A stretch of DNA of 64,000 nucleotides from Marinomonas pollencensis (GTDB taxonomy: Bacteria; Pseudomonadota; Gammaproteobacteria; Pseudomonadales; Marinomonadaceae): NCBI RefSeq assembly GCF_003387375.1, contig NZ_QUNG01000002.1:354011-418010 (forward strand), read 5' to 3'. Every line of letters begins with the position of its first letter. Position 1 is the stretch's first letter. The position numbers and the translations under genes are program-made. Below the pieces are notes generated by a model. That model saw only the letters and a program-made list of their open reading frames with translations, did not search any database and was not told the DNA's origin. Shown here piece by piece: positions 54,801-62,626 of the stretch.

Positions 54801-55749
54801 TATTTCTCAGCTCGGCACGGCGTAAGATTTCAGCGGTTTCACGTATCTCACGCTCCCCCGCCAGAAACACCAAAATATCACCAGCCCCACGGTAACCTGA
54901 CTGTCTTTCTTCTTGGATCAGCTGCTCAACCGCATCCAAGATACCTTGCTCCATGCTCTGATCTTCGTCTAATGCTTCGGAGTCAGACTTGCTCAACAAG
55001 GGTTGATAGCGTATTTCTACAGGGTAGGTACGCCCCGACACTTCAATAACAGGCGCGTTATTGAAGTGAGCAGAGAAGCGTTCAACATCAATCGTCGCTG
55101 ACGTCACAATCACTTTTAAATCAGGGCGCAACGCCAATACACGCTTTAAATACCCCAGCAGGAAATCGATGTTTAAACTGCGCTCATGGGCTTCATCAAT
55201 AATGATGGTGTCGTACTTATAGAGCAGCTTATCTTGCTGGATTTCGGCCAACAAAATACCGTCCGTCATTAATTTAATCAGGGTTTCTTCATTACTTTCG
55301 TCGTTAAAACGAACCTGAAAACCCACTTGCTCGCCAAGCTTTACCTGCATCTCATCACTGATGCGTTCGGCCACACTGCGCGCCGCAATACGGCGCGGCT
55401 GAGTATGGCCGATCAAACCCGCAATTCCTCGCCCTGCCTCAAGACACATCTTCGGCAGCTGTGTGGTTTTACCCGAACCGGTTTCCCCTGCAATGATCAC
55501 CACTTGGTTGTCTTGTATGGCTTTAACAATCTCTTCGGATCGAGCCGCTACAGGCAAACTCTCATCGTAGGTAATTTTGGGTAAGCTTCCTAACCGAGCC
55601 TGATACAAGGCGGCTGACTTCTCCATCATAGCATCAAGTTCTGACGCCATACGATCAAACGGCAACCCGTCTTTTTTACGCTTGGCTAATTGCTCTTGTT
55701 TACGAGTTATAAAATGACGGTCGCGCGTCATTACATCGGTAATTGGCAT
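51874..55749 (-). CDS. hrpA: ATP-dependent RNA helicase HrpA
   Basis: A 1291-residue DEAH-box RNA helicase, linked to mRNA processing and rescue of collided ribosomes. Walker A GETGSGKTT is at residues 88-96, DEAH in IIIDEAHERS near 190, and SAT in VTSATIDV follows. The long C-terminal DUF3418-type region is present, so this is full-length HrpA rather than HrpB. The start may be the ATG at 55749 or at 55731 (MTRDRHFI). It diverges from cysK over about 195 bases. mlaA follows closely. Confidence 0.95.
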   Translation of the reverse strand: MPITDVMTRDRHFITRKQEQLAKRKKDGLPFDRMASELDAMMEKSAALYQARLGSLPKITYDESLPVAARSEEIVKAIQDNQVVIIAGETGSGKTTQLPKMCLEAGRGIAGLIGHTQPRRIAARSVAERISDEMQVKLGEQVGFQVRFNDESNEETLIKLMTDGILLAEIQQDKLLYKYDTIIIDEAHERSLNIDFLLGYLKRVLALRPDLKVIVTSATIDVERFSAHFNNAPVIEVSGRTYPVEIRYQPLLSKSDSEALDEDQSMEQGILDAVEQLIQEERQSGYRGAGDILVFLAGEREIRETAEILRRAELRNTEVLPLYARLSTSEQQRIFKSHSGRRIVLSTNVAETSLTVPGIRYVIDPGLARMSRYSVRSKVQQLPIEKISQASANQRAGRCGRVAEGVCIRLYDEADFAARSEFTDPEIFRTNLASVILQMANLRLGAVEKFPFVEMPERRMINDGYRALTELGALKGEQLTPIGRQLAKLPIDPKFGRILIAAEQHSVLKEVAVIVSALSVPDPRERPQDKKTQSDQAHAQDKDEDSDFVVLLNLWERFEEQRQTLSQNQLRQYCRKQFLNFMRMREWRDIHRQILIACKQLGFKEVDHENRNYEAIHRSLLAGLFTHVANKMDDSKEMLGCRSRKVSIFPGSMLFKKPPQWVMAAELVETSKLYARVTARIDPEWIEEFAKPFVKRQYFDPHFERNQGRVMAQEQVSLYGLIIVAKRRVDYGQIEPEEAREILIRAGLVEGQMRTKQAFYRHNKALVEALETQEAKLRTRDILVDDEAVFAFYDQRIPKEVRNQKGLEYFVKQSPDALLMTREDLINQEVSVDDMAFPDTYGLNGVALPIDYRFEPGKVTDGATLKVPVGLLRQLSLDELGWAVPGFIKERCEALLRALPKALRRRFVPIPQFVERIYPNLSKDKGDLLEQLSLQIKRETLIDIPLNEWAPERLETHLTLTLEVVDERGKVLGFGKDLAELQARFSDLVEESFAKFGTKQHEQEDLTQWPEQDIPERQEIKQAGIKVTAFPALVAQGEAVSLKMFDDHSTAQEAHRKGVIALLKIALQKDVRYLQKNLPHLRESMLIFAPLGQKEVLLNDLLNAILDKVFLDGRALPRTQLEFEQCISAHKPQLVSVANEMANQLYRVLSSYQGVAKKMKGSIPLPWTRVYGDIKLQLENLIYPGFIGSTPLFWLGQLPRYFKGIEVRLERFQNHLNKENSYVTQLEGLWQSYLKQKKAHDEKSLYDPELIKYRWMLEEYRISLFAQSVGTLEPISDKRLGKQWQAVKKLV

Positions 55750-55944
55750 AGTAAGTAAACTGATATCCTGGTCAATTGGTGCTAATACAAGACTTGCAAA
55801 AACTCGGAAAAATTCGCACCGTTTCTATCTATATAGTTGGAAATTCTAACATTAATCCCTATCAAGGGGTTATAGTGAACACCATCTGCTGTACGAGTTT
55901 TAGTGTGTAGCGCCCTTTAATAAATCAACGAATAAGGAAATAAC

Positions 55945-56910
55945 ATGTCTCAGCAAGTATTCGAAGATAACTCTTTGACCATAGGTAACACGCCCCTCGT
56001 ACGCCTAAACAAAATTGGCAATGGAAACATATGGGCAAAAGTGGAATCTCGTAACCCTGCTTTTTCTGTAAAATGCCGCATCGGTGCCAACATGGTCTGG
56101 GACGCAGAGAAAAAAGGCATCTTAGCAAAAGGCAAATCCATTGTTGAAGCTTCCAGTGGCAATACTGGCATCGCCTTGTGCTTTGTTGCAGCATCCCGTG
56201 GCTACCCAATCACCATTACAATGCCTTCGAGCATGAGCGTAGAACGCCGCCAAGTAATGAAAGCCCTAGGCGCAACCATTGTATTAACCGAACCCGCTAA
56301 AGGCATGAAAGGCGCAATCGAAAAAGCCGAAGAAATAGCCCAAGACGAAAATGTCGTGTTACTACAGCAATTCGACAACCCAGCTAACCCTGAAATTCAC
56401 GAGCAAACCACCGGACCTGAAATCTGGAAAGACACCAATGGTGAAATTGATATTTTGGTTTCTGGTGTTGGCACAGGCGGCACCATCACAGGGATCAGCC
56501 GTTACATTAAAAACACCCAAGAAAAAGCCATCTTAAGTGTCGCCGTAGAGCCAACCAGCTCCCCTGTTATTACACAAACGCTGCAGGGTGAAACGCCAAC
56601 GCCAGCGCCACACAAAATCCAAGGCATTGGCCCTGGCTTTATCCCGAAAAACTTAGACTTGGCAATGCTTGACCGCGTCGAGCAAGTGACTAACGAAGAC
56701 GCCATTGAGATGGCGAAACGCCTGATGCGCGAAGAAGGTATTTTGTGCGGTATTTCCTGTGGTGCCGCGGTCGTTGCCGCACAAAGACTGAATCAGATGC
56801 CAGAATTTCAAGACAAGAAAATCGTGGTAATTTTGCCGGATTCAGGTGAACGTTATTTGTCCACCGCTCTATTTGAAGGCGAATTCAGCGACAACGAATT
56901 GGTCCAGTAA
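55945..56910 (+). CDS. cysK: Cysteine synthase A
   Basis: PLP enzyme that makes cysteine from O-acetylserine and sulfide. The 321-residue protein has [16 protein letters not shown] at the start, the PLP lysine in [10 protein letters not shown] (near residue 42), the [10 protein letters not shown] substrate loop and [10 protein letters not shown] for phosphate. The C-terminus ends in -Gln, not the Ile... partner tail that docks elsewhere (that tail belongs to CysE). It matches CysK better than CysM in length and motifs. Ends at a terminator. Confidence 0.95.
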   Translation: MSQQVFEDNSLTIGNTPLVRLNKIGNGNIWAKVESRNPAFSVKCRIGANMVWDAEKKGILAKGKSIVEASSGNTGIALCFVAASRGYPITITMPSSMSVERRQVMKALGATIVLTEPAKGMKGAIEKAEEIAQDENVVLLQQFDNPANPEIHEQTTGPEIWKDTNGEIDILVSGVGTGGTITGISRYIKNTQEKAILSVAVEPTSSPVITQTLQGETPTPAPHKIQGIGPGFIPKNLDLAMLDRVEQVTNEDAIEMAKRLMREEGILCGISCGAAVVAAQRLNQMPEFQDKKIVVILPDSGERYLSTALFEGEFSDNELVQ

Positions 56911-56947
56911 TCTTTTTATTGGAACTATAGAGATTAGCTAAACAAAC

Positions 56948-56990
56948 AAAAACCAGACAGGCACGAGATACGTACTTGTCTGGTTTTTTT
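56948..56990 (+). terminator. cysK terminator
   Basis: Stem AAAAACCAGACA with TGTCTGGTTTTT, loop of about 16, T-run. A-run on the left allows use from the minus strand too. Confidence 0.75.
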
Positions 56991-57020
56991 ATGCTTTATG
57001 CTGCGACCACTTCAACGCTT

Positions 57021-57806
57021 TTATGGGCTAGGCTTTTTCTGAAACACCACTTCACCACCCTGAAAAGCACACAACTCTCCAGGTACCATCTGCGCCCACT
57101 CTTCATTATTAGTCAGAGGCTGAGTCGCAATCACAGTCACCACGTCTTTATCGGTGGTCACTTCTTGGAAATCCACACTCACGTCTTCGTCTGACAGGGT
57201 CGCCTTTTTAAAGGGCGCACGACGCACTATCCAATGCAACTTGGTGGTACAAAAACAATACAACACAGCCCCATCAGACAGCATCATATTGAACACACCC
57301 TTATCTTTTAACTGCAGGGCCAACTCAGTAATCGCACTGGCCAAAACAGTTAATTCAGGCTCTTGCTCGCCAAAGCGTTGAGTCAACTGCTCAATAATCC
57401 AGCAAAAGGCACGCTCTGAATCGGTACTTCCCAATGGCTGATGAATACCCACAGGCAATTTCTCTGAACCTTCGAGCTGACCATTGTGTGCATAAGTCCA
57501 AGTTTTCTGCCACAGAATACGGCTAAATGGGTGAGTATTTGGCAAGCTTACTGCCCCCACATTAGCTTGGCGAATATGACTAATCACAATGTCACATTTG
57601 AGCGAGGTTTTACTCATTACTTCAGCCAAATCCGAATCAGAGCTCGGACGCGGATCGTGCATTGCCCACACATGGCCATCACGATACATAGCCATTCCCC
57701 AACCATCTTTATGTGGGCCGGTACGCCCTCCTCGGGCACGTAATCCTGAAAAACTAAAGCAAATGTCCGTCGGGACATTAGCACTCATTCCTAATAACTC
57801 ACACAT
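57021..57806 (-). CDS. Class II glutamine amidotransferase, YafJ-like
   Basis: A 261-residue protein with the N-terminal nucleophile Cys2 (MCELLGMSAN), exposed after removal of Met. Further motifs are GPHKDGWGMAMY, HIRQANVG and TYAHNGQLEG, all of the Gn-AT-II fold. It resembles YafJ, whose substrate is not established. The vWA gene starts right after it and shares the strand. Nothing in the context points to a particular amide acceptor. Confidence 0.9.
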   Translation of the reverse strand: MCELLGMSANVPTDICFSFSGLRARGGRTGPHKDGWGMAMYRDGHVWAMHDPRPSSDSDLAEVMSKTSLKCDIVISHIRQANVGAVSLPNTHPFSRILWQKTWTYAHNGQLEGSEKLPVGIHQPLGSTDSERAFCWIIEQLTQRFGEQEPELTVLASAITELALQLKDKGVFNMMLSDGAVLYCFCTTKLHWIVRRAPFKKATLSDEDVSVDFQEVTTDKDVVTVIATQPLTNNEEWAQMVPGELCAFQGGEVVFQKKPSP

Positions 57807-57822
57807 CGTTTGACTCTTCGCC

Positions 57823-59679
57823 TTAATGACGGCCTTTTTCTTTGGCAGGCCGAGAAAAAATAAACACCAATATAATAAGCACCAACGCCACCAGCGCGAT
57901 CAGAGCATAAATAAACCAACTGGCTTGGGTCACCGCCTGCACTTCTTTAGTGACTTGCGCCACCACATTGGTCTGCGCGGCAGGAGGAACTTGTGAAGTC
58001 GGTTCTGGCTCTGTCTGCTGGTTGCCATCATTGACGACTTCAACACTTGGCGACACCTGCAAAGCAGCCACTTGCTGGTTACTGGCAACACTCGCGTCAA
58101 ACTCCTCGCGGACCTGAGATGGCGTTAAATCACCCAATTGAATCGATACATCACGACTGCCTTGGCGCTCAATACTCCACACAGGAGTCGTATACTGCAC
58201 TTTGTTACCACTTAAGGTCACGCCGTTTAATGTCGCACTGGCCTTCGCAAAACTGTCTGCTCCAAGCGGCACGATTTTCTCCCAGTAGCCTTCGTCGATA
58301 AATGGCATAGTCTCGATTTGTTGCGTACCGTCCCCATAAAGCAGCTTTAACGTCATGCTGGATTTGGCCGTATCTAATACAGCATTGGTTGCACTGGCAA
58401 AAAAGGTGACCAGATTTGCCCCCTCGTTATTGACATAAAAACTCACCGCCGGCTGCACTCTGATGTATTGGCGTACTGAGCGATCGGCAAAATCACTATG
58501 GACAGTGCTGATTAACTGATAAATACCCGGTTTTTCAAGCCCATTAATATGGCTTTTAAACACATCACCGGTTCGTGTCATGTCCCAAGTCAACAAGGGC
58601 TCCTGCTGCCCTCCTGCCACTCGAAAGAGGCGCTGAGTAACCTTGGTATTAGCTAAAATAGAGGCATCTGTTAGCGCCTTTTCATGCTGAAAAAGCGCCA
58701 CACTCGAATCAATTCCCTGCTTAGTAAAAACCCACTCAGGGATCTTGGTGGCGTTAGCCAACCAGCTAGATACAATGCGCACATGGCTACGCTGTATGTC
58801 CGCATTTTCTAATCGCCATTGGCCGATGGCCGGATTCGTCACGGTAAACAGGGTATAATGAGGCGCATCCGCCACATAAAGACCTGGCCGGCTAAGCAGC
58901 GGCAGCACTTCACCATTCGGCTGCACCAGCTTGGGCAATTGACCCACCTCATGCAGCACTTCTATCGTCATTTCATTGATACTTGGGTCAACTTTAAAAC
59001 CCGCCTCTGTCAAAGGTAATTCCGCAGCGGGAGCTGCTTGGCTATAAATCTGTTCAAAAGTGTCTAACAAATCGTCCGGCACAGCCAAGTCAGTGTGTGT
59101 CGCATTAGTACGGTAAGACAAATGATCCAATAGCGCTTTGTCGGTATAACCCGTTAAAGAGATGGTATGAAGGTGAATGCCTTTGGCTTCCAACTGCTGT
59201 GTAATCTGCCCCCAAATACGTTGTCGAGAAGCATCATTGACTTGCTGATCACGACTGATGTCTACCATTCCATCGGTGACTAGAATCCAGTCCCGACGAT
59301 ATCCAGGCGCTAAGTCTGGTGTATCCGGCGCAGCAAGCAGCAGCTTTAGAATCGATTCTAAATCTGTTTTTAAATCTTGCCTCACATATTGATTAACATG
59401 GCTTGCCAGCTGTGCTTTTGAAGCGCCATTGAGCACAGTTTCAGGGAACAGAACTCTGGCCTGCTCACCGAACAGCCAAACTCCTAAGGAAGCTGTATTT
59501 TCTGGGGATAAATCGGCAATGAGGCGGAGCGCCTCGGAGGTAATATGATCTGGGTCGTTGCTTTGCATACTTCCAGATGCATCAATAATGATACGAAACT
59601 GAGTATCAGCTTGACCAAAAGATGACCACAAAGACAGAAAAACAAAACAAAGTACGGCACTTATCTTTAACTGTTTCAC
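57823..59679 (-). CDS. vWA-domain membrane protein (TIGR03503-like)
   Basis: A 618-residue protein. Signal peptide (about 1-24, ending FGQA), then a von Willebrand A domain (about 28-200) with an intact MIDAS motif DASGSMQS and VTDGMVD. A middle region of beta domains follows, then a Pro/Gln linker and one C-terminal membrane helix (about 588-608) with a basic end. This plan fits the uncharacterised TIGR03503 family. It should be anchored in the inner membrane with the vWA part in the periplasm. It ends 16 bases before the amidotransferase starts. Confidence 0.82.
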   Translation of the reverse strand: MKQLKISAVLCFVFLSLWSSFGQADTQFRIIIDASGSMQSNDPDHITSEALRLIADLSPENTASLGVWLFGEQARVLFPETVLNGASKAQLASHVNQYVRQDLKTDLESILKLLLAAPDTPDLAPGYRRDWILVTDGMVDISRDQQVNDASRQRIWGQITQQLEAKGIHLHTISLTGYTDKALLDHLSYRTNATHTDLAVPDDLLDTFEQIYSQAAPAAELPLTEAGFKVDPSINEMTIEVLHEVGQLPKLVQPNGEVLPLLSRPGLYVADAPHYTLFTVTNPAIGQWRLENADIQRSHVRIVSSWLANATKIPEWVFTKQGIDSSVALFQHEKALTDASILANTKVTQRLFRVAGGQQEPLLTWDMTRTGDVFKSHINGLEKPGIYQLISTVHSDFADRSVRQYIRVQPAVSFYVNNEGANLVTFFASATNAVLDTAKSSMTLKLLYGDGTQQIETMPFIDEGYWEKIVPLGADSFAKASATLNGVTLSGNKVQYTTPVWSIERQGSRDVSIQLGDLTPSQVREEFDASVASNQQVAALQVSPSVEVVNDGNQQTEPEPTSQVPPAAQTNVVAQVTKEVQAVTQASWFIYALIALVALVLIILVFIFSRPAKEKGRH

Positions 59680-59731
59680 TTGCAGTCACCTCTTCGAGTT
59701 ATGTGGGTTGAATCACGTTATCCATGTTAGT

Positions 59732-60211
59732 TCAACCAAAGTCATAGGGCTCTGGCATACCGTGAACCCACTTGATGATATGCGTTTCCCAGTCTTCTTC
59801 TGGGACACTGTTTTCGCTTACCGCATAATGTCGAACGCTCAATCCTTGACGCTGCATTTCTTTATCACTACCCGTCACCAATGGGTGCCAATTGGGTAAG
59901 TCACCCGTCTCGTGCAACACACGATAACTGCAGGTATCAGGAAGCCAGTCAAACGCTTCAAGCTGATCCGCGGTTAACGTAATACAAGACGCCACCTTTT
60001 CTTGACGCGTTTCATACACCTTACACTGGCAGGCGCCAATATTAAGCTGCTCACACGCAAGATTGGTATAGTAAACCCTGTCGGTTTCTTCATCTTCTAA
60101 CTTCTGCAGACAGCACTTTCCGCACCCATCGCATAGGGACTCCCATTCTGGGCGGCTCAATTGACTCATGGCCGTGGTTTTCCAAAATGGCTCGTAACGC
60201 TTAGCAATCAT
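59732..60211 (-). CDS. ycgN: UPF0260 family protein YcgN
   Basis: A 159-residue protein with the Cys-rich N-terminal site LCDGCGKCCLQKLEDEETD, as in the YkgJ/YcgN family, plus CQCKVYE later. The pattern suggests metal or Fe-S binding, but no function is settled. It begins 2 bases after ycgL ends. rnd-ycgL-ycgN is a conserved order in gammaproteobacteria. Confidence 0.92.
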   Translation of the reverse strand: MIAKRYEPFWKTTAMSQLSRPEWESLCDGCGKCCLQKLEDEETDRVYYTNLACEQLNIGACQCKVYETRQEKVASCITLTADQLEAFDWLPDTCSYRVLHETGDLPNWHPLVTGSDKEMQRQGLSVRHYAVSENSVPEEDWETHIIKWVHGMPEPYDFG

Positions 60212-60213
60212 AA

Positions 60214-60507
60214 TCAGTAAGCCGCCTCGGTTGGCGTTTTATAAAGGTCTAGCAAATACTCTTCCTTTACTGGCGGAAGTTGCAGGTAATAACCTGTTTC
60301 ACGGATACCCTTAATAACCTTCTCTGTATCAGCTCGAGCAAGTTTTTGATCCTTAGTTAGCAACATAGTCATCGCACTAATACCCGAACCAAATCGTTCC
60401 ATTAATGCTTCCGGAATATCCTTCAACCCCACGCTTTTTTCCACGTACAAGTACATTCCATCATGCTTAGACGAGCGAAAAACTTCGACAATTAAATGCT
60501 GTTTCAT
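60214..60507 (-). CDS. ycgL: YcgL domain protein
   Basis: A 97-residue protein of the YcgL family ([17 protein letters not shown], then GYYLQLPP near the C-terminus). Structure is known for the E. coli protein, but the role is not. It follows rnd by 21 bases and precedes ycgN by 2. Confidence 0.92.
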   Translation of the reverse strand: MKQHLIVEVFRSSKHDGMYLYVEKSVGLKDIPEALMERFGSGISAMTMLLTKDQKLARADTEKVIKGIRETGYYLQLPPVKEEYLLDLYKTPTEAAY

Positions 60508-60528
60508 ACTATTCTCAATGCTCTATTT

Positions 60529-61683
60529 TTACGGCTTTGTTGCGTCTTTGTTAAAACGCTCAAGCACAGGCTCAATAATGATCTCGCGGCGCCATCCAGT
60601 CATCGCTGGGTTTTGCCAATCAATCGTAGAACCATCATACAAATGATGTACCAATGGCTCCAACAACTTACGCTTCAACATTGCCTCTGGCGCTATCTCC
60701 AACTCTTGAGCGCGCTCACGAATATAAGCTTTTATCGCTTTCGTCAGCTCACCAGCTTGCGATGGCAAAGGCACAGGTAAAGGCAACTGCAATTCGTCTT
60801 GGGATAAACCTTTGACTAAGGCAACGTTTTTTAGAATGACATCGCCATATAAGCGATGCTGCTTGCCGGTCAGCTCTTCTGTTTCGGCAATGGCTTTATG
60901 GTAATCTGGTAACGTTTTACCGAGCGCCCATAAAGTGCGATCTTTTAGTATCTGCCCTTTGGGCACATTCTCTTTACGTGCTTGCTGGTCGCGCCAAATA
61001 AACAATAAGCGTAACAAAGTAAGCCCAGCCGGCGATAAGCGCCACGCTGTTTTTATCCCTGTCCAGTTTTGTTCTGGGTCAGCATTCATTTGATGCTGCC
61101 ACTTTAAAGACTCACAATCTTCTAGTGCCCAGCTAAGCATGTTTTTCTGTTCAAGCTTTGCCACTTGCAGCGGATAAAGTTGCGCAAGATAAACCACATC
61201 CAATGCCGCATAACGCTTCTGAGCCTCAGTCAATGGACGCTGTGTCCAGTCTGATCGAGTCTCGTCTTTCGCTACCTCGATACCCAAATACGCAGCCACT
61301 AACTTAACGTAGCTTAAAGACCATTGGGCAGCCGCATAAGCTTCGCCAATTTGTGTATCGTAAAAAGGCGTCGGTAGAACCCCCAACAAACGCTCAAAAA
61401 CATCTAAGTCTTCTGAGCAAGCATGGAAGACCTTCATCACAGAGGGATTAACCAACAAATCGCGCAAAGGCGCCCATTGATCAATGGCCAATGGGTCAAT
61501 CAATACCGCCTTCTCACCCTCACTGATTTGAATAAGACCAGTAATAGGGAAATAAGTCGTGCGGCGAATAAACTCGGTATCAACCGCAATAACTGGCAAT
61601 TCAGCCCAATAGGCACACCATTCAGCCAGCGCATCGTTATCCGCTACCCATACAATATTCAAATCTTGATCTTGGTTTTCCAT
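60529..61683 (-). CDS. rnd: Ribonuclease D
   Basis: A 384-residue 3'-5' exoribonuclease for tRNA and stable RNA maturation. DEDDy residues: Asp-x-Glu in AVDTEFIR, Asp in ACSEDLDVF, and Asp-Val-Val-Tyr in YAALDVVYL. A C-terminal HRDC domain follows. It starts 1 base before recR ends and leads into ycgL, so it is part of a long operon. Confidence 0.95.
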   Translation of the reverse strand: MENQDQDLNIVWVADNDALAEWCAYWAELPVIAVDTEFIRRTTYFPITGLIQISEGEKAVLIDPLAIDQWAPLRDLLVNPSVMKVFHACSEDLDVFERLLGVLPTPFYDTQIGEAYAAAQWSLSYVKLVAAYLGIEVAKDETRSDWTQRPLTEAQKRYAALDVVYLAQLYPLQVAKLEQKNMLSWALEDCESLKWQHQMNADPEQNWTGIKTAWRLSPAGLTLLRLLFIWRDQQARKENVPKGQILKDRTLWALGKTLPDYHKAIAETEELTGKQHRLYGDVILKNVALVKGLSQDELQLPLPVPLPSQAGELTKAIKAYIRERAQELEIAPEAMLKRKLLEPLVHHLYDGSTIDWQNPAMTGWRREIIIEPVLERFNKDATKP

Positions 61684-61684
61684 T

Positions 61685-62278
61685 CTAGAGTGTTTTCCGA
61701 CCCTCTAGCGCCAGCGCCAGAGTGTTGCCATCGACGTATTCTAGTTCACCACCCATAGGAACCCCATGAGCAATGCGACTAACGTTGATGTTTTTGGATT
61801 TTAATTGTTCAGCGATATAGTGGCACGTCGCCTCGCCTTCAACCGTTGAATTCGTGGCAATAATTGCTTCTTCTACCTGATTATGAAGTACCACATTGTC
61901 TAAATGATCTAAGCCTAGTTCTTCTGGGCCAATACCATCAATAGGTGAAAGGTGACCTAATAGTACAAAATAGCGCCCATCAAAAGTGCCTGCGGATTCA
62001 ATAGCAAGCACATCTGCTGGGGTTTCCACTATGCATAAGCGCGTGGCGTCACGTTCTGGATCGGCGCAAATACTGCACTCAGTCTCTTCTGTTAGCGTTC
62101 GACAACCTGAACAACGTCCAACTTTATCCAACGCTTCACGCAACGCCCCTGCCAGTCTGTCTGCCCCTTTATGCTCTCGCTCCAAAAGGTACAGAGCCAT
62201 TTTCTGTGCCGATTTCGGACCAACACCAGGCAAGCAACGTAATGACTCGATAAGCTCTTTAATTAAGGGACTAAACAA
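61685..62278 (-). CDS. recR: Recombination mediator RecR
   Basis: A 197-residue protein that loads RecA at gaps with RecF and RecO. It has the helix-hairpin-helix [17 protein letters not shown], the zinc finger CSGC and CSIC, then a Toprim domain with [11 protein letters not shown] and [14 protein letters not shown]. Operon dnaX-ybaB-recR is classic for gammaproteobacteria; 9 bases separate it from ybaB. Confidence 0.97.
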   Translation of the reverse strand: MFSPLIKELIESLRCLPGVGPKSAQKMALYLLEREHKGADRLAGALREALDKVGRCSGCRTLTEETECSICADPERDATRLCIVETPADVLAIESAGTFDGRYFVLLGHLSPIDGIGPEELGLDHLDNVVLHNQVEEAIIATNSTVEGEATCHYIAEQLKSKNINVSRIAHGVPMGGELEYVDGNTLALALEGRKTL

Positions 62279-62287
62279 GCCGTGCTC

Positions 62288-62614
62288 CTAGAAAGGCATT
62301 TTAAAGCCAGGCGGTAAAGACATACCTGCTGTAGCGGCATCCATCTTCTCTTTTTGGCTTACTTCAATATTGCGAACCGCATCATTAACTGCAGCAGCGA
62401 TAAGGTCTTCCAGCATTTCTTTATCGTCTTCAAACAAAGAGTCATCGATAGAAACACGCTTAACATCATGACGGCCTGTCATCACAATTTTAACAAGACC
62501 TGCACCAGATTGACCTTCCACTTCCATGTTAGCCACTTCTTCTTGTGCCTTTTGCACGTTTTCCTGCATCTTCTGCGCTTGGCGCATCATGTTGCCCATT
62601 CCACCTTTAAACAT
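62288..62614 (-). CDS. ybaB: YbaB/EbfC nucleoid-associated protein
   Basis: A 108-residue DNA-binding dimer. I start at the ATG at 62614 ([17 protein letters not shown]), with GGAGAGAG upstream; a TTG four codons earlier gives residues that the family does not have. The C-terminus [12 protein letters not shown] matches family members exactly in form. It lies 12 bases after dnaX. Confidence 0.95.
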   Translation of the reverse strand: MFKGGMGNMMRQAQKMQENVQKAQEEVANMEVEGQSGAGLVKIVMTGRHDVKRVSIDDSLFEDDKEMLEDLIAAAVNDAVRNIEVSQKEKMDAATAGMSLPPGFKMPF

Positions 62615-62626
62615 AACTCTCTCCAA

